From positions 682,001 through 746,000 of the forward strand of contig NZ_JACCBT010000001.1 in NCBI RefSeq assembly GCF_013409045.1: DNA of 64,000 nucleotides, given 5' to 3'. Origin of the DNA: Actinomadura citrea (GTDB lineage: Bacteria > Actinomycetota > Actinomycetes > Streptosporangiales > Streptosporangiaceae). This document shows, in pieces, positions 7,822-15,597 of the stretch. Position numbers and translations under genes: made by a program. The notes beneath the pieces were generated by a model. The model searched no databases. It was not told the DNA's origin and worked only from the letters and a program-made list of their open reading frames with translations. Within the stretch, counting starts at the first letter, position 1. Each line of letters begins with the position of its first letter.

Positions 7822-8835
7822 GTGACCACCACCCGACCGAAGGACCAGTGGCGCCGCTGGATCGCCGAGAACCTGCTGCTCGGCAACCCGCCGGAAGCGA
7901 TCCGCGCGGGGCTGACGAGCAACGGGTTCACAGAGGAGGAGGCCGCCCGCGAGGTGGCCGGCGCGCTGGCGAGCCCGTACGTGCTGGGCGCGACCCGCGT
8001 CGCCAACCGGCTCCGCAAGCGCGAGTGGACGCTGACCGTCTACGGGCGGCTCGCCCGGATGCGCGCGGGCGGGGGCGAGATCGTCCGGCGGGAGCGCCTC
8101 TCCCGGGACGAGTTCTTCGAGGAGTACTACTTCCAGAACAGGCCGGTCATCATCACCGGGATGCTCAAGTCGTGGCCCGCGCTCACGAAGTGGGACTTCG
8201 ACCATCTGCGGGAGACGTGCGGCGACAACGAGGTCGAGGTGCAGTTCGGGCGCGAGTCCGACGAGAACTACGAGATCAACGGGCCGAAGCACAAGCGGCT
8301 GATGCCGTTCCGCGAATACGTCGACATGGTCGAGGCGGCCGGGACGACCAACGACTTCTACATGACGGCCAACAACGCGTCCCGCAACCAGCGGGCACTG
8401 GACGTCCTGTGGGACGACGTCGACCCGATCTCCGAGTACCTCGACGGCGACGAGGCCAAGGGCCGCAGTTTCTTCTGGCTCGGCCCGCCCGGCACGAAGA
8501 CGCCCTACCACCACGACCTGACCAACAACTTCATGGCGCAGGTGATGGGCCGCAAGAAGGTCCGGATGGTGCCGATGCACGACACCGCCCACGTCTACAA
8601 CACGCTGCACTGCTACTCGGAGGTCGACGGGAGCGACGTCGACTACGAGAGGTTCCCCGCCATGCGCGGGGCGCAGGTGCTGGAGTGCACGCTCGCCCCC
8701 GGTGAGCTCCTGTTCATCCCGATCGGGTGGTGGCACTACGTCGAGGGCCTCGACGCCACGATCACGATGAGCTTCACCAACTTCCTCCACTACAACGACT
8801 TCGCCTCCGACTACACCACCTACCAGCACCTCTGA
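7822..8835 (+). CDS. JmjC-like cupin-8 Fe(II)/2-oxoglutarate oxygenase
   Basis: A 337-residue cytosolic protein. Residues 1-60 form an added helical region, then a cupin_8/JmjC fold starts near 88. The iron ligands are visible: HxD at H230-x-D232 (TPYHHDLTNN) and the distal histidine H305 in IPIGWWHYVEGL. FIH-like members of this family hydroxylate protein side chains, while others act on small molecules; the substrate here is not shown by the sequence. Start GTG 7822 follows GGAGG by seven bases. The gene sits among genes for secreted proteins, which suggests an envelope-related substrate modified before export, but this is speculation. Confidence 0.85.
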   Translation: MTTTRPKDQWRRWIAENLLLGNPPEAIRAGLTSNGFTEEEAAREVAGALASPYVLGATRVANRLRKREWTLTVYGRLARMRAGGGEIVRRERLSRDEFFEEYYFQNRPVIITGMLKSWPALTKWDFDHLRETCGDNEVEVQFGRESDENYEINGPKHKRLMPFREYVDMVEAAGTTNDFYMTANNASRNQRALDVLWDDVDPISEYLDGDEAKGRSFFWLGPPGTKTPYHHDLTNNFMAQVMGRKKVRMVPMHDTAHVYNTLHCYSEVDGSDVDYERFPAMRGAQVLECTLAPGELLFIPIGWWHYVEGLDATITMSFTNFLHYNDFASDYTTYQHL

Positions 8836-8858
8836 TCGGCCCGCACCGGTAATTCGAG

Positions 8859-8896
8859 CACCGGATGACAAAGTGCAGAAATACTGTCGTCCGGTG
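8859..8896 (+). terminator. Hairpin after the cupin gene, probable terminator
   Basis: CACCGGATGACA at 8859-8870 pairs with TGTCGTCCGGTG at 8885-8896: a 12-bp RNA stem containing one G-U pair and a 14-base loop, 23 bases after the cupin stop codon. The rest of the 255-bp gap to 9090 is less GC-rich than its surroundings and probably holds the promoter of the next gene, but I could not pick out a firm -35/-10 pair. Confidence 0.55.
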
Positions 8897-9090
8897 ATCG
8901 GATGCTGCCCTGAGAAAGTCGAGGAAATGTCGGATCATGCGCGCGGGACAACATTTTTGAAAAGCCGTTGAACGGTGAGCGTGAACGTCTTCGTTTTTGT
9001 CAGTCGATCGTGGAGACTCGCCCGATGGCGGCCGGTAATTTACCGATTCGAAACGTACGGGAAATCTGGTTCCGGACGAAAGGCAGAAAG

Positions 9091-10446
9091 TTGGACGACA
9101 AGCTCGGTACGCGCAAGCGGCGCACGGCCAAGGGCCTCGCGACCGCGGCCATCGGGGGCCTCGGCCTCTCCCTGCTCGGCGTCGTCGGCGTCGGCCCCGC
9201 CCTGGCGGACCCGATCCACCAGACGCTGAACTTCCACTGCGTCTTCCCGCTGATCGGCAACCAGCCGCTCACCGTCGACATCGACAGCGACTTCCCGTCG
9301 ACCATCAAGGTCGGGGAGCTGTCGCCGCCGTTCCACATCAAGTCGACGGCGCACATCACCGGCGCCATCACCAACGGCCTGCGCGCGGTGAAGGCCGTCA
9401 CGCTGGAGGGCACGGCCTCCGCCGACTCGGTCGTGTCGGTGCCCGAGGACCCGAACCTGCCGGTCGCGACGGACGTCGTCATCAACAAGGTCGACATCCC
9501 GCAGCAGGCCGGGGCGACCTGGGACCTGGTCGCCGAGGGCGACGCGCCGCAGCTGGTGTTCAGCCAGACCGGCGAGGGCAAGATCACCATCGTCGGGCTG
9601 ACGCAGCACATCAACCCGAAGAAGGCCGACGGCAGCGAGGTCTGGGCCGGCGGCAAGGACGTCGTCTGCACCAAGGACCCGGGGCAGGACGAGCCGTTCG
9701 CCCACTTCACCATCACCGACGGCGGCACCCCCACCCCGACGCCCACCCCGACTCCGACCCCCACTCCGACGCCTACTCCGACGCCGACCCCCACCCCGAC
9801 TCCGACCCCCACCCCCACGCCGACCCCCACCCCGACTCCGACCCCCACCCCCACGCCTACTCCCACCCCGACCCCCACTCCCACCCCGACCCCCACTCCC
9901 ACTCCCACCCCGACTCCGACCCCCACCGGCGGTGAGCACTACGACTTCACCCTCGCCGGTGAGACGTTCGTGAAGGCGCCGAACGGCAAGGCGCCCCTGA
10001 CCGGCTCCGTCGGTGCCGACCTGAACCTGGACACCGGCGCCGTCTCCGCGGACCTGAGGCTGGAGCCGACGAAGGGCAACTTCCAGATCCTCGGCTTCCT
10101 GCCGGTGACCGCCGACATCGGCCTCGTCACGCAGGGCCCGACCACCGGGCTCTACAAGGACGGCCAGCTGACGACCAACAGCAAGGTCATCACCAAGATG
10201 TCGTCGTTCAACGCGTTCGGCGCCATCCCGATCGGCGGCGGTGAGAACTGCCAGACGACCAAGCCGTCCGACATCCAGCTCCAGTCGCCCGCGGGCGAGT
10301 TCTTCGACCCGGGCGTCGGCGGCAAGATCAGCGGCCAGTACTCGCTCTCGTCGATCGACCAGTGCGGGCCGCTGACCGGCATCCTCAACCTCTTCACCGC
10401 CGGTGACGGCAACACCATCGACCTGACCCTCACGCCCAAGGCGTGA
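9091..10446 (+). CDS. Secreted DUF6801-type protein with a (Thr-Pro)33 linker, paralogue 2
   Basis: A 451-residue exported protein in two domains joined by a Thr-Pro spacer. I chose TTG 9091: AAAGG lies seven bases upstream and the resulting N-terminus is a clean signal peptide (basic KLGTRKRRTAK, hydrophobic core, cleavage after GPALA near residue 38). Earlier in-frame starts at 8968 or 9025 would give an over-long n-region. The DUF6801 domain (FHCVFPLIGNQPL) covers about residues 40-210, the linker 213-279, and the C-terminal beta domain (GFLPVTADI, GGGENCQT, IDQCGPL) the rest. The linker is an obvious candidate for O-mannosylation by the nearby PMT. No LPXTG motif or C-terminal anchor is visible. 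Confidence 0.82.
   Translation: MDDKLGTRKRRTAKGLATAAIGGLGLSLLGVVGVGPALADPIHQTLNFHCVFPLIGNQPLTVDIDSDFPSTIKVGELSPPFHIKSTAHITGAITNGLRAVKAVTLEGTASADSVVSVPEDPNLPVATDVVINKVDIPQQAGATWDLVAEGDAPQLVFSQTGEGKITIVGLTQHINPKKADGSEVWAGGKDVVCTKDPGQDEPFAHFTITDGGTPTPTPTPTPTPTPTPTPTPTPTPTPTPTPTPTPTPTPTPTPTPTPTPTPTPTPTPTPTPTPTPTPTGGEHYDFTLAGETFVKAPNGKAPLTGSVGADLNLDTGAVSADLRLEPTKGNFQILGFLPVTADIGLVTQGPTTGLYKDGQLTTNSKVITKMSSFNAFGAIPIGGGENCQTTKPSDIQLQSPAGEFFDPGVGGKISGQYSLSSIDQCGPLTGILNLFTAGDGNTIDLTLTPKA
9727..9927 (+). repeat. Hexanucleotide Thr-Pro codon repeat, 201 bp
   Basis: Thirty-three consecutive Thr-Pro dipeptides plus one Thr, encoded by an uninterrupted run of ACN-CCN codons. Third positions vary among C, G and T without a strict order, so the DNA is an imperfect 6-bp repeat. 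The reading frame is preserved throughout. Such a tract may change length by slippage in 6-bp steps without a frameshift. Confidence 0.97.
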
Positions 10447-10488
10447 CGGCGGCGGTGAGCTGACGGTCAACCAAGGCGGGCCCCCGCC

Positions 10489-10506
10489 GCGCCGCGAACG
10501 CGGCGC
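10489..10506 (+). terminator. GC-rich hairpin, possible terminator
   Basis: GCGCCGCG (10489-10496) and CGCGGCGC (10499-10506) are exact reverse complements, about 40 bases after the stop of the Thr-Pro protein gene. The innermost pairs must stay open to form a loop. No U-tract follows. In sequence this GC-rich such a palindrome may be fortuitous. Confidence 0.35.
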
Positions 10507-10570
10507 GCAGCAGGCGCGATGAAGTTCAGGCGCGGTGAGGGGCCCGTCCCGTACGAGGCGAGGTCGACAG

Positions 10571-11713
10571 GTGACGAAGACGAAGAGAACGGGCGCCGCC
10601 CTGGCCCTGGCCGCCGCCCTGCTGGCGTCGAGCCTCGCCGGCACGGGCACCGCCGCGGCGGGCCCGGCCACCCTCGGGCTGGACTACCACTGCACGTTCC
10701 CGCTCCTCGGGCCCCAACCGGTGCACGTGGAGCTCAGCGCGGACGTCCCCGAACGGGTCGCGATCGGCGAGGTGATGCCGGGGATCGTCGTCGACTCGGT
10801 GTCGACGGTGGGCGCCGGGTCCGCGCGGGGCCTGCGGGCGCTGTACGCGACGACCCTGGAGGGCCACGCGCTGGCCGACGCGACGCTGACCGTCCCCGAG
10901 ATGCCGGACGGCCTGCCCGTCGAGGTCGACTCCGCGCTGGACAGGACGCCCATCCCCGCGTCCGGCGGCTTCACCGTGAAGGGACGCGGCACGGCGCCCG
11001 ACCTGACGTTCACGCAGGCCGGGCCCGGCAAGGTCACCGTCGGGAACCTCGTCCTGACCCTGACCCCGCGGACGGACGACGGCGGCGCCTCCGGGCTCGG
11101 CACGTTCGAGTCCGAATGCACGCAGGACCCGGGGCAGGACGGCGTCCTCGCCTCCTTCCAGATCGTGGACGAGGACGGCGGCCCGGGGGCCGCGCCGTAC
11201 TCCTACGCCCTCCGGGGCTCCTCCACGATCAAGGCGTCCGGCGGGACGCTCCCGCTGACCGGCGCCCTCGACACGAAGGTCGACGGCGGCGCGGTCACCG
11301 GCGCTCTCACGCTCGACCCGTCCCAGGCACGGTTCTCGATGCTCGGCTTCCTGCCCGTGACGGCCGACGTCACGTTCGCCGCCGAAGGCGGGACGACCGG
11401 GACGTACAAGGACGGCGTCCTCACGACCACCTCCAGGATGACCGCGCGCTTCCCCGCGTTCACGGTGTTCGGCTTCCTGCCGGTCGGGGGCGGCGACGCG
11501 TGCCGGACGTCCCAGCCGTCCGGCATCACGCTGACCTCCGCCGCCGGGTTCGACCCGAAGGCGGGCGGCGTCCTGACCGGCGTCTACGAGCTGCCGCCGA
11601 TCGACGGCTGCGGCGCGCTCACCGGCGCGCTCGGCTCCTCCCTCGCCGGCCCCGGCAACGCGATCACCGTGACGCTCACCCCGAAGCCGAGCACCCAGAA
11701 GAAGACGAGCTAG
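10571..11713 (+). CDS. Secreted DUF6801-type protein, paralogue 3
   Basis: A 380-residue exported protein, clearly the closest relative of the preceding gene product: FPLLGPQPVHVEL against its FPLIGNQPLTVDI, GFLPVTADVTF, GGGDACRT and IDGCGALTG in the same order. It lacks the Thr-Pro spacer; a short EDGGPGAAP link joins the two domains. GTG 10571 gives MTKTKRTGAALALAAALL, a typical signal peptide cleaved near AAAG. Tandem duplication is the likely origin of the pair. The stop is eight bases from the lipase start, so the two are probably co-transcribed. Function unknown. Confidence 0.82.
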   Translation: MTKTKRTGAALALAAALLASSLAGTGTAAAGPATLGLDYHCTFPLLGPQPVHVELSADVPERVAIGEVMPGIVVDSVSTVGAGSARGLRALYATTLEGHALADATLTVPEMPDGLPVEVDSALDRTPIPASGGFTVKGRGTAPDLTFTQAGPGKVTVGNLVLTLTPRTDDGGASGLGTFESECTQDPGQDGVLASFQIVDEDGGPGAAPYSYALRGSSTIKASGGTLPLTGALDTKVDGGAVTGALTLDPSQARFSMLGFLPVTADVTFAAEGGTTGTYKDGVLTTTSRMTARFPAFTVFGFLPVGGGDACRTSQPSGITLTSAAGFDPKAGGVLTGVYELPPIDGCGALTGALGSSLAGPGNAITVTLTPKPSTQKKTS

Positions 11714-11721
11714 GAGCAGGG

Positions 11722-12945
11722 ATGCCGAACCACCACCCCCGGCGCACGGCGCTCCTCGCCCTGGCCGTCGCGCTGCTGGCCGCGCTCTGCGCCGTCCCCG
11801 CGTCCACCGCGCCCGCGTCGGCGGCCCCGGCGACCGACCCCGGCCCGGCCGGGGACGCCTTCTACACCCCGCCCTCGCCGCTGCCGGCCGGCTCCCCGGG
11901 CGACGTCATCCGGGCGCGCCCCGCGAAGGCCGGCCCTCCGGCCGCGCGCTCGCTCGCCGACGCCTGGCAGGTCATGTACCTGTCGACCAACGCGCTCGGC
12001 ACACCCGTCGCCGTCACGGGGATCGTCCTCGTGCCGAAGAAGGCGGACGCGGCGAAGGCCCCGATCGTCGGGTTCGGCCCCGGCACCAGCGGCCCGGCGT
12101 TCCGCTGCGCGCCGTCCAGGTTCATCGACCAGGGCGCCTTCTACGAGCAGGCCGCGCTGAACGCGATGCTCGGCAAGGGCTACGCGGTCGCCGTCACCGA
12201 CTACGAGGGCTACCACGAGAACCCGGCGACCACCTACGTGGTCGACTCCATGGGCCACTCCGTCATCGACGCGGTCCGCGCGGCGCAGCGGCTCCCCGAG
12301 TCGGGCCTCTCGAAGGACGCGCAGGTCGCGTTCCGCGGCTACTCGCAGGGCGGCGCGGCCGCGATGTGGGCGGGACAGAAGCAGCCGGCGTACGCGCCGG
12401 AGCTGAAGCTCACGGGCGTCGTCGGCGGCGGCGTGCCGTCCGACCTCGCCGCCGTGGGCCTGCCGCTGGAGGGCCGGGACCCGTTCGGCTTCCTCCTCTA
12501 CTCGATGGTCGGCATGGACCACGCCTACCCCGAGCTGGACCTCGCGTCCTACCTCAACGACGCCGGCCGCGCCATGGTCGACGGCCTGGAGGGCGGCGCC
12601 TGCACCCTGGAGCTGCTGCTCGACTACAAGGGCAGGACGATCCCCGACTACTTCACCACCAGCCCGTTCGCGACCGAGGCGTGGCTGAACCGGGTGGCGG
12701 AGAACCAGCTCGGCGCCGAACCCGTGAAGGTCCCCGTCTTCCAGTACCACTCGGTCTCCGACGAGATCGTCGCGTACGGGCAGGCCAGGCAGCTCCGGGA
12801 CGACTACTGCAAGCTCGGCGTCCCCGTCACGTGGAAGACCTGGGACGGCGTCGGCCACATCACCCTCGTCTACCGCGGCAACGAGGACGCGATGGCGTTC
12901 CTCGCGGACCGCTTCGCCGGGAAGCCCGCGACCTCCAACTGCTGA
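11722..12945 (+). CDS. Secreted lipase/esterase of the LIP (secretory lipase) family
   Basis: A 407-residue exported alpha/beta hydrolase. The signal peptide ends near TAPASAAPA (residue 37). The nucleophile elbow is GYSQGG with Ser208; the likely acid is Asp347 in HSVSDEIV and the base His379 in GVGHITL, matching the secretory lipase pattern seen in fungal LIP enzymes and their actinobacterial homologues. VGFGPGTSG near residue 117 fits the oxyanion region. Start ATG 11722 follows GGAGCAGG. It would release fatty acids outside the cell. The Mce lipid importer begins 1 kb downstream, so the products could be imported; that link is inference. Confidence 0.88.
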   Translation: MPNHHPRRTALLALAVALLAALCAVPASTAPASAAPATDPGPAGDAFYTPPSPLPAGSPGDVIRARPAKAGPPAARSLADAWQVMYLSTNALGTPVAVTGIVLVPKKADAAKAPIVGFGPGTSGPAFRCAPSRFIDQGAFYEQAALNAMLGKGYAVAVTDYEGYHENPATTYVVDSMGHSVIDAVRAAQRLPESGLSKDAQVAFRGYSQGGAAAMWAGQKQPAYAPELKLTGVVGGGVPSDLAAVGLPLEGRDPFGFLLYSMVGMDHAYPELDLASYLNDAGRAMVDGLEGGACTLELLLDYKGRTIPDYFTTSPFATEAWLNRVAENQLGAEPVKVPVFQYHSVSDEIVAYGQARQLRDDYCKLGVPVTWKTWDGVGHITLVYRGNEDAMAFLADRFAGKPATSNC

Positions 12946-12990
12946 ACCCGACCCGCTGAAGCGGTCACCACCCCCGAGAAGGAGACAACC

Positions 12991-13509
12991 ATGGTTCGGC
13001 GATCCGTCGCCCTTGTGGCGCTGGCCGCGGCGGCCGCACTGTCCGCGGCCGGATGCGGCTCGGAGAAGAAGGACGGCCCCGAGGTCGCCTGGGCGGGCAG
13101 GGCCTGCGGCGTCCTCACCCAGAGCGCCCCGATGCAGGCGCCGAAGCTGGACAGCGCGAGCGTGCTGAAGTCCAAGGCGTCGCTCGTCCGGCTCCTCGAC
13201 GGCATCTCCGACCGGATGCGGACGCTGGAGACGAACCTGTCCGGGCTCGGCGCGCCGCCCGTCGACAACGGCCAGGCCGTGTTCTCCACCACCATGAACA
13301 ACCTCACCCGGACGCACTCGACCGTCTCCACCGCGTCCAAGAACCTCAAGCGCGCGAAGGTGACCGACAAGCGGTCGCTGCAACGGGCCGTCGACCAGAT
13401 GGGCAAGGCGTTCGGGCAGTACAGCGGCTACCAGGGACCCGAGCAGGACCTCCGGGCGAACCCGCAGCTGGCCGCGGCGTTCGCCAAGGCGCCGGCATGC
13501 AAGAGATGA
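12991..13509 (+). CDS. Small lipoprotein of unknown function
   Basis: A 172-residue lipoprotein: signal peptide with lipobox SAAGC (lipidated Cys near residue 22) followed by a charged GSEKKDG segment. The mature part is mostly helical, with Leu and Ser-rich heptad-like spacing between residues 55 and 150 and a terminal Cys pair partner near APACKR. I do not recognise the family. GAGAAGGAG precedes ATG 12991, 45 bases after the lipase gene, so it probably ends that transcription unit. Confidence 0.8.
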   Translation: MVRRSVALVALAAAAALSAAGCGSEKKDGPEVAWAGRACGVLTQSAPMQAPKLDSASVLKSKASLVRLLDGISDRMRTLETNLSGLGAPPVDNGQAVFSTTMNNLTRTHSTVSTASKNLKRAKVTDKRSLQRAVDQMGKAFGQYSGYQGPEQDLRANPQLAAAFAKAPACKR

Positions 13510-13531
13510 CACCGCGCCACGCGACGACACC

Positions 13532-13548
13532 GCGCCACGAGGTGGCGC
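13532..13548. terminator. Short bidirectional hairpin between convergent genes
   Basis: GCGCCAC (13532-13538) pairs with GTGGCGC (13542-13548) around a GAG loop, in the 43-bp gap between two convergent lipoprotein genes. The gap also holds ACACCGCGCCACG twice (13510-13522 and 13526-13538). Confidence 0.5.
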
Positions 13549-13552
13549 CGCA

Positions 13553-13906
13553 TCAGGACCTGGGTGCTCCGGCGGACTTCATGCAGGCCATGAGCGCCTT
13601 CTGCGTCCGGCCGTCCTGGGGGTCGGGCCGCCAGCCGGTCGTGTCCTTCGGCACCTTGACGCCCTGCCTCCGCATGCAGGCGACGAACGCGTTCACGACC
13701 TTCGGCGGCGCGGACGTCGGCACCCCCGCCGGGGCTTTGGCCGAACCGCCCCTGGCCGAGTCGCCCGCGCCCGGGGCGTCGGAGGGAGAGTCCGTGGCCT
13801 CGGCCCGTGCCGGGGCCGACGGTCTCGGTTTCCCACCGTCGCCCCCGCACGCGGTGAGGGCCAGCGCCGGGACGAGCAGCAGAGCCGCCAGATGAAGTCG
13901 GTTCAC
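13553..13906 (-). CDS. Small lipoprotein of unknown function
   Basis: A 117-residue lipoprotein starting at GTG 13906, which has GGAGGG a few bases upstream. The signal peptide ends in the lipobox ALTAC (Cys near residue 20), followed by a Gly/Pro/Ser-rich low-complexity region to about residue 70. The C-terminal part has two Cys in the pattern FVACMRRQGV ... LMACMKSAGAP, a motif seen in many short actinobacterial lipoproteins. It is divergent from the Mce operon, with only 78 bp between them, so the two may share a control region. Confidence 0.8.
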   Translation of the reverse strand: MNRLHLAALLLVPALALTACGGDGGKPRPSAPARAEATDSPSDAPGAGDSARGGSAKAPAGVPTSAPPKVVNAFVACMRRQGVKVPKDTTGWRPDPQDGRTQKALMACMKSAGAPRS

Positions 13907-13984
13907 AGGGGTCCCTCCAGCGGGATGGGGCCTCGACGATATCGGCCCACCCGAGGGGACCGGGAGAGCAGCAAGGAGGTGCGC

Positions 13985-14767
13985 ATGCCGCCCCTGGCCA
14001 CGTATCCGCTGAGCGCGCTGCGCGAGGCCGGCCGCATGTTCGCGCTCGGCGCCACCGTGTTCGGCATGGCGTTCCGGCGGCCCTTCCAGGTCCGCGAGTT
14101 CGTCGAGCAGTTCTGGTTCATCGCCAGCGTCACGATCCTGCCGACCGCGCTCGTGTCGATCCCGTTCGGCGCGGTGACGTCGCTGCAGGTCGGCTCCCTC
14201 ACCCAGCAGTTCGGCGCGCAGTCGTTCACCGGCGCCGCCAGCGTCCTGGTGGTGATCCAGCAGGCCAGCCCGATGATCGTGGCGCTGCTGGTGTCGGGGG
14301 TGGCGGGCTCGACGATCTGCGCGGACATCGGCGCCCGGACGATCCGCGAAGAGCTGGACGCGATGGAGGTGCTCGGCGTCTCGCCCGTCCAGCGGCTCGT
14401 CGTCCCGCGCGTCCTCGCCTGCGTCGCCGTGGCGTTCCTGCTGAACGGCCTGGTCTCGGTCGTCGGCGTCGCGGGCGGCTACTACTTCAACGTCATGATG
14501 CAGGGCGGGACGCCCGGCGCGTACGTCGCGAGCTTCTCCGCCCTCGCCCAGCTCCCCGACCTCTACGTCGGTGAGGCGAAGGCGCTGCTGTTCGGCTTCG
14601 TCGCCGGAATCGTCGCCGCCTACCGGGGCCTGAACCCGAAGGGCGGCCCGAAGGGCGTCGGAGACGTGGTGAACCAGTCGGTCGTCATCACGTTCCTGCT
14701 CCTGTTCCTGCTCAACCTCGTGATCACCGGGATCTACCTCCAGGTCGTCCCGCCGAAGGGAGGCTGA
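13985..14767 (+). CDS. yrbEA: MlaE/YrbE family permease (YrbEA) of the Mce transporter
   Basis: A 260-residue multi-spanning membrane protein, the first gene of the operon. It carries the MlaE signature region (LVSGVAGSTICADIGARTIREELDAMEVLG near residues 97-125, split here by its known EELDAMEVLGV coupling helix). AAGGAGG at 13973-13979 lies five bases before ATG 13985, and this start gives the normal family length. With YrbEB it should form the membrane core energised by a separately encoded MceG-type ATPase, which is not in this window. Confidence 0.93.
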   Translation: MPPLATYPLSALREAGRMFALGATVFGMAFRRPFQVREFVEQFWFIASVTILPTALVSIPFGAVTSLQVGSLTQQFGAQSFTGAASVLVVIQQASPMIVALLVSGVAGSTICADIGARTIREELDAMEVLGVSPVQRLVVPRVLACVAVAFLLNGLVSVVGVAGGYYFNVMMQGGTPGAYVASFSALAQLPDLYVGEAKALLFGFVAGIVAAYRGLNPKGGPKGVGDVVNQSVVITFLLLFLLNLVITGIYLQVVPPKGG

Positions 14768-14769
14768 GC

Positions 14770-15597
14770 ATGGCCGCACTGAGAGCGGGACCGGCCGGGT
14801 GGTTCGCGTGGCTGGACCAGCCCGGCGACCAGGGCGTCTTCTACGTCCGGGCGCTGCTGTGGACGCCGCGCGCCGTCCACCGCTACCGCAAGGAGGTGCA
14901 GCGGCTGCTCTCGGAGGTCGCGTTCGGCAGCGGCGGCCTCGGAGTGATCGGCGGGACGATCGGCGTGATGGTCGCGATGACCCTCGCGACCGGCGTCGTC
15001 GTCGGCATGCAGGGCTACTCGGCCCTCCAGCAGATCGGGACCTCGGCGTTCACCGGGTTCGCCTCCGCCTACATCAACACCCGCGAGATCGCCCCGGTGG
15101 TGTCGGGCCTGGCGCTGTCGGCGACGGTCGGCGCGGGGTTCACCGCACAGCTCGGCGCCATGCGCATCAGCGACGAGGTGGACGCCCTGGAGGTCATGGG
15201 CATCCCGTCGCTGCCGTACCTGGTGACGACCCGGATCGTCGCGGGCGCCGTCGCGATCCTCCCGCTGTACGCGATCGGGCTGCTGTGCGCCTACCTGGCG
15301 TCCCGGGAGGTCACGGTCCTGGTCAACGGGCAGTCGGCGGGCACCTACGACCACTACTTCGGGCTGTTCCTGTCGCCGGTGGACGTCGTCCTGTCGTTCT
15401 TCAAGGTGCTGGTATTCAGCGTCCTGGTGATCCTGTCGCACTGCTACTACGGCTACCGCGCGGCCGGGGGACCGGCCGGGGTGGGGCGGGCCGTCGGCCG
15501 CGCGGTCCGCACGTCCATCGTCCTGATCAGCGTCAGCGACTTCTTCTTCAGCCTCGCGCTCTGGGGCACCAACACGACGGTGAAGGTGGCCGGGTGA
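14770..15597 (+). CDS. yrbEB: MlaE/YrbE family permease (YrbEB) of the Mce transporter
   Basis: A 275-residue second permease, two bases after the stop of YrbEA. The corresponding coupling segment is AMRISDEVDALEVMGI near residues 135-150, and the protein has the same helix layout. The N-terminus has an extra 40 residues of amphipathic sequence before the first hydrophobic segment, as is usual for the B subunit. The stop overlaps the MceA start (GTGA). Confidence 0.93.
   Translation: MAALRAGPAGWFAWLDQPGDQGVFYVRALLWTPRAVHRYRKEVQRLLSEVAFGSGGLGVIGGTIGVMVAMTLATGVVVGMQGYSALQQIGTSAFTGFASAYINTREIAPVVSGLALSATVGAGFTAQLGAMRISDEVDALEVMGIPSLPYLVTTRIVAGAVAILPLYAIGLLCAYLASREVTVLVNGQSAGTYDHYFGLFLSPVDVVLSFFKVLVFSVLVILSHCYYGYRAAGGPAGVGRAVGRAVRTSIVLISVSDFFFSLALWGTNTTVKVAG

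Noticed and set aside
6195-8018. 607-codon open frame on the minus strand
   Set aside because: Spans three plus-strand genes and the tandem repeat in antisense; no homology-like segment.
9000-9926. Minus-strand frame with a Val-Gly repeat
   Set aside because: It is the mirror of the Thr-Pro codon run and cannot be told from a repeat artefact.
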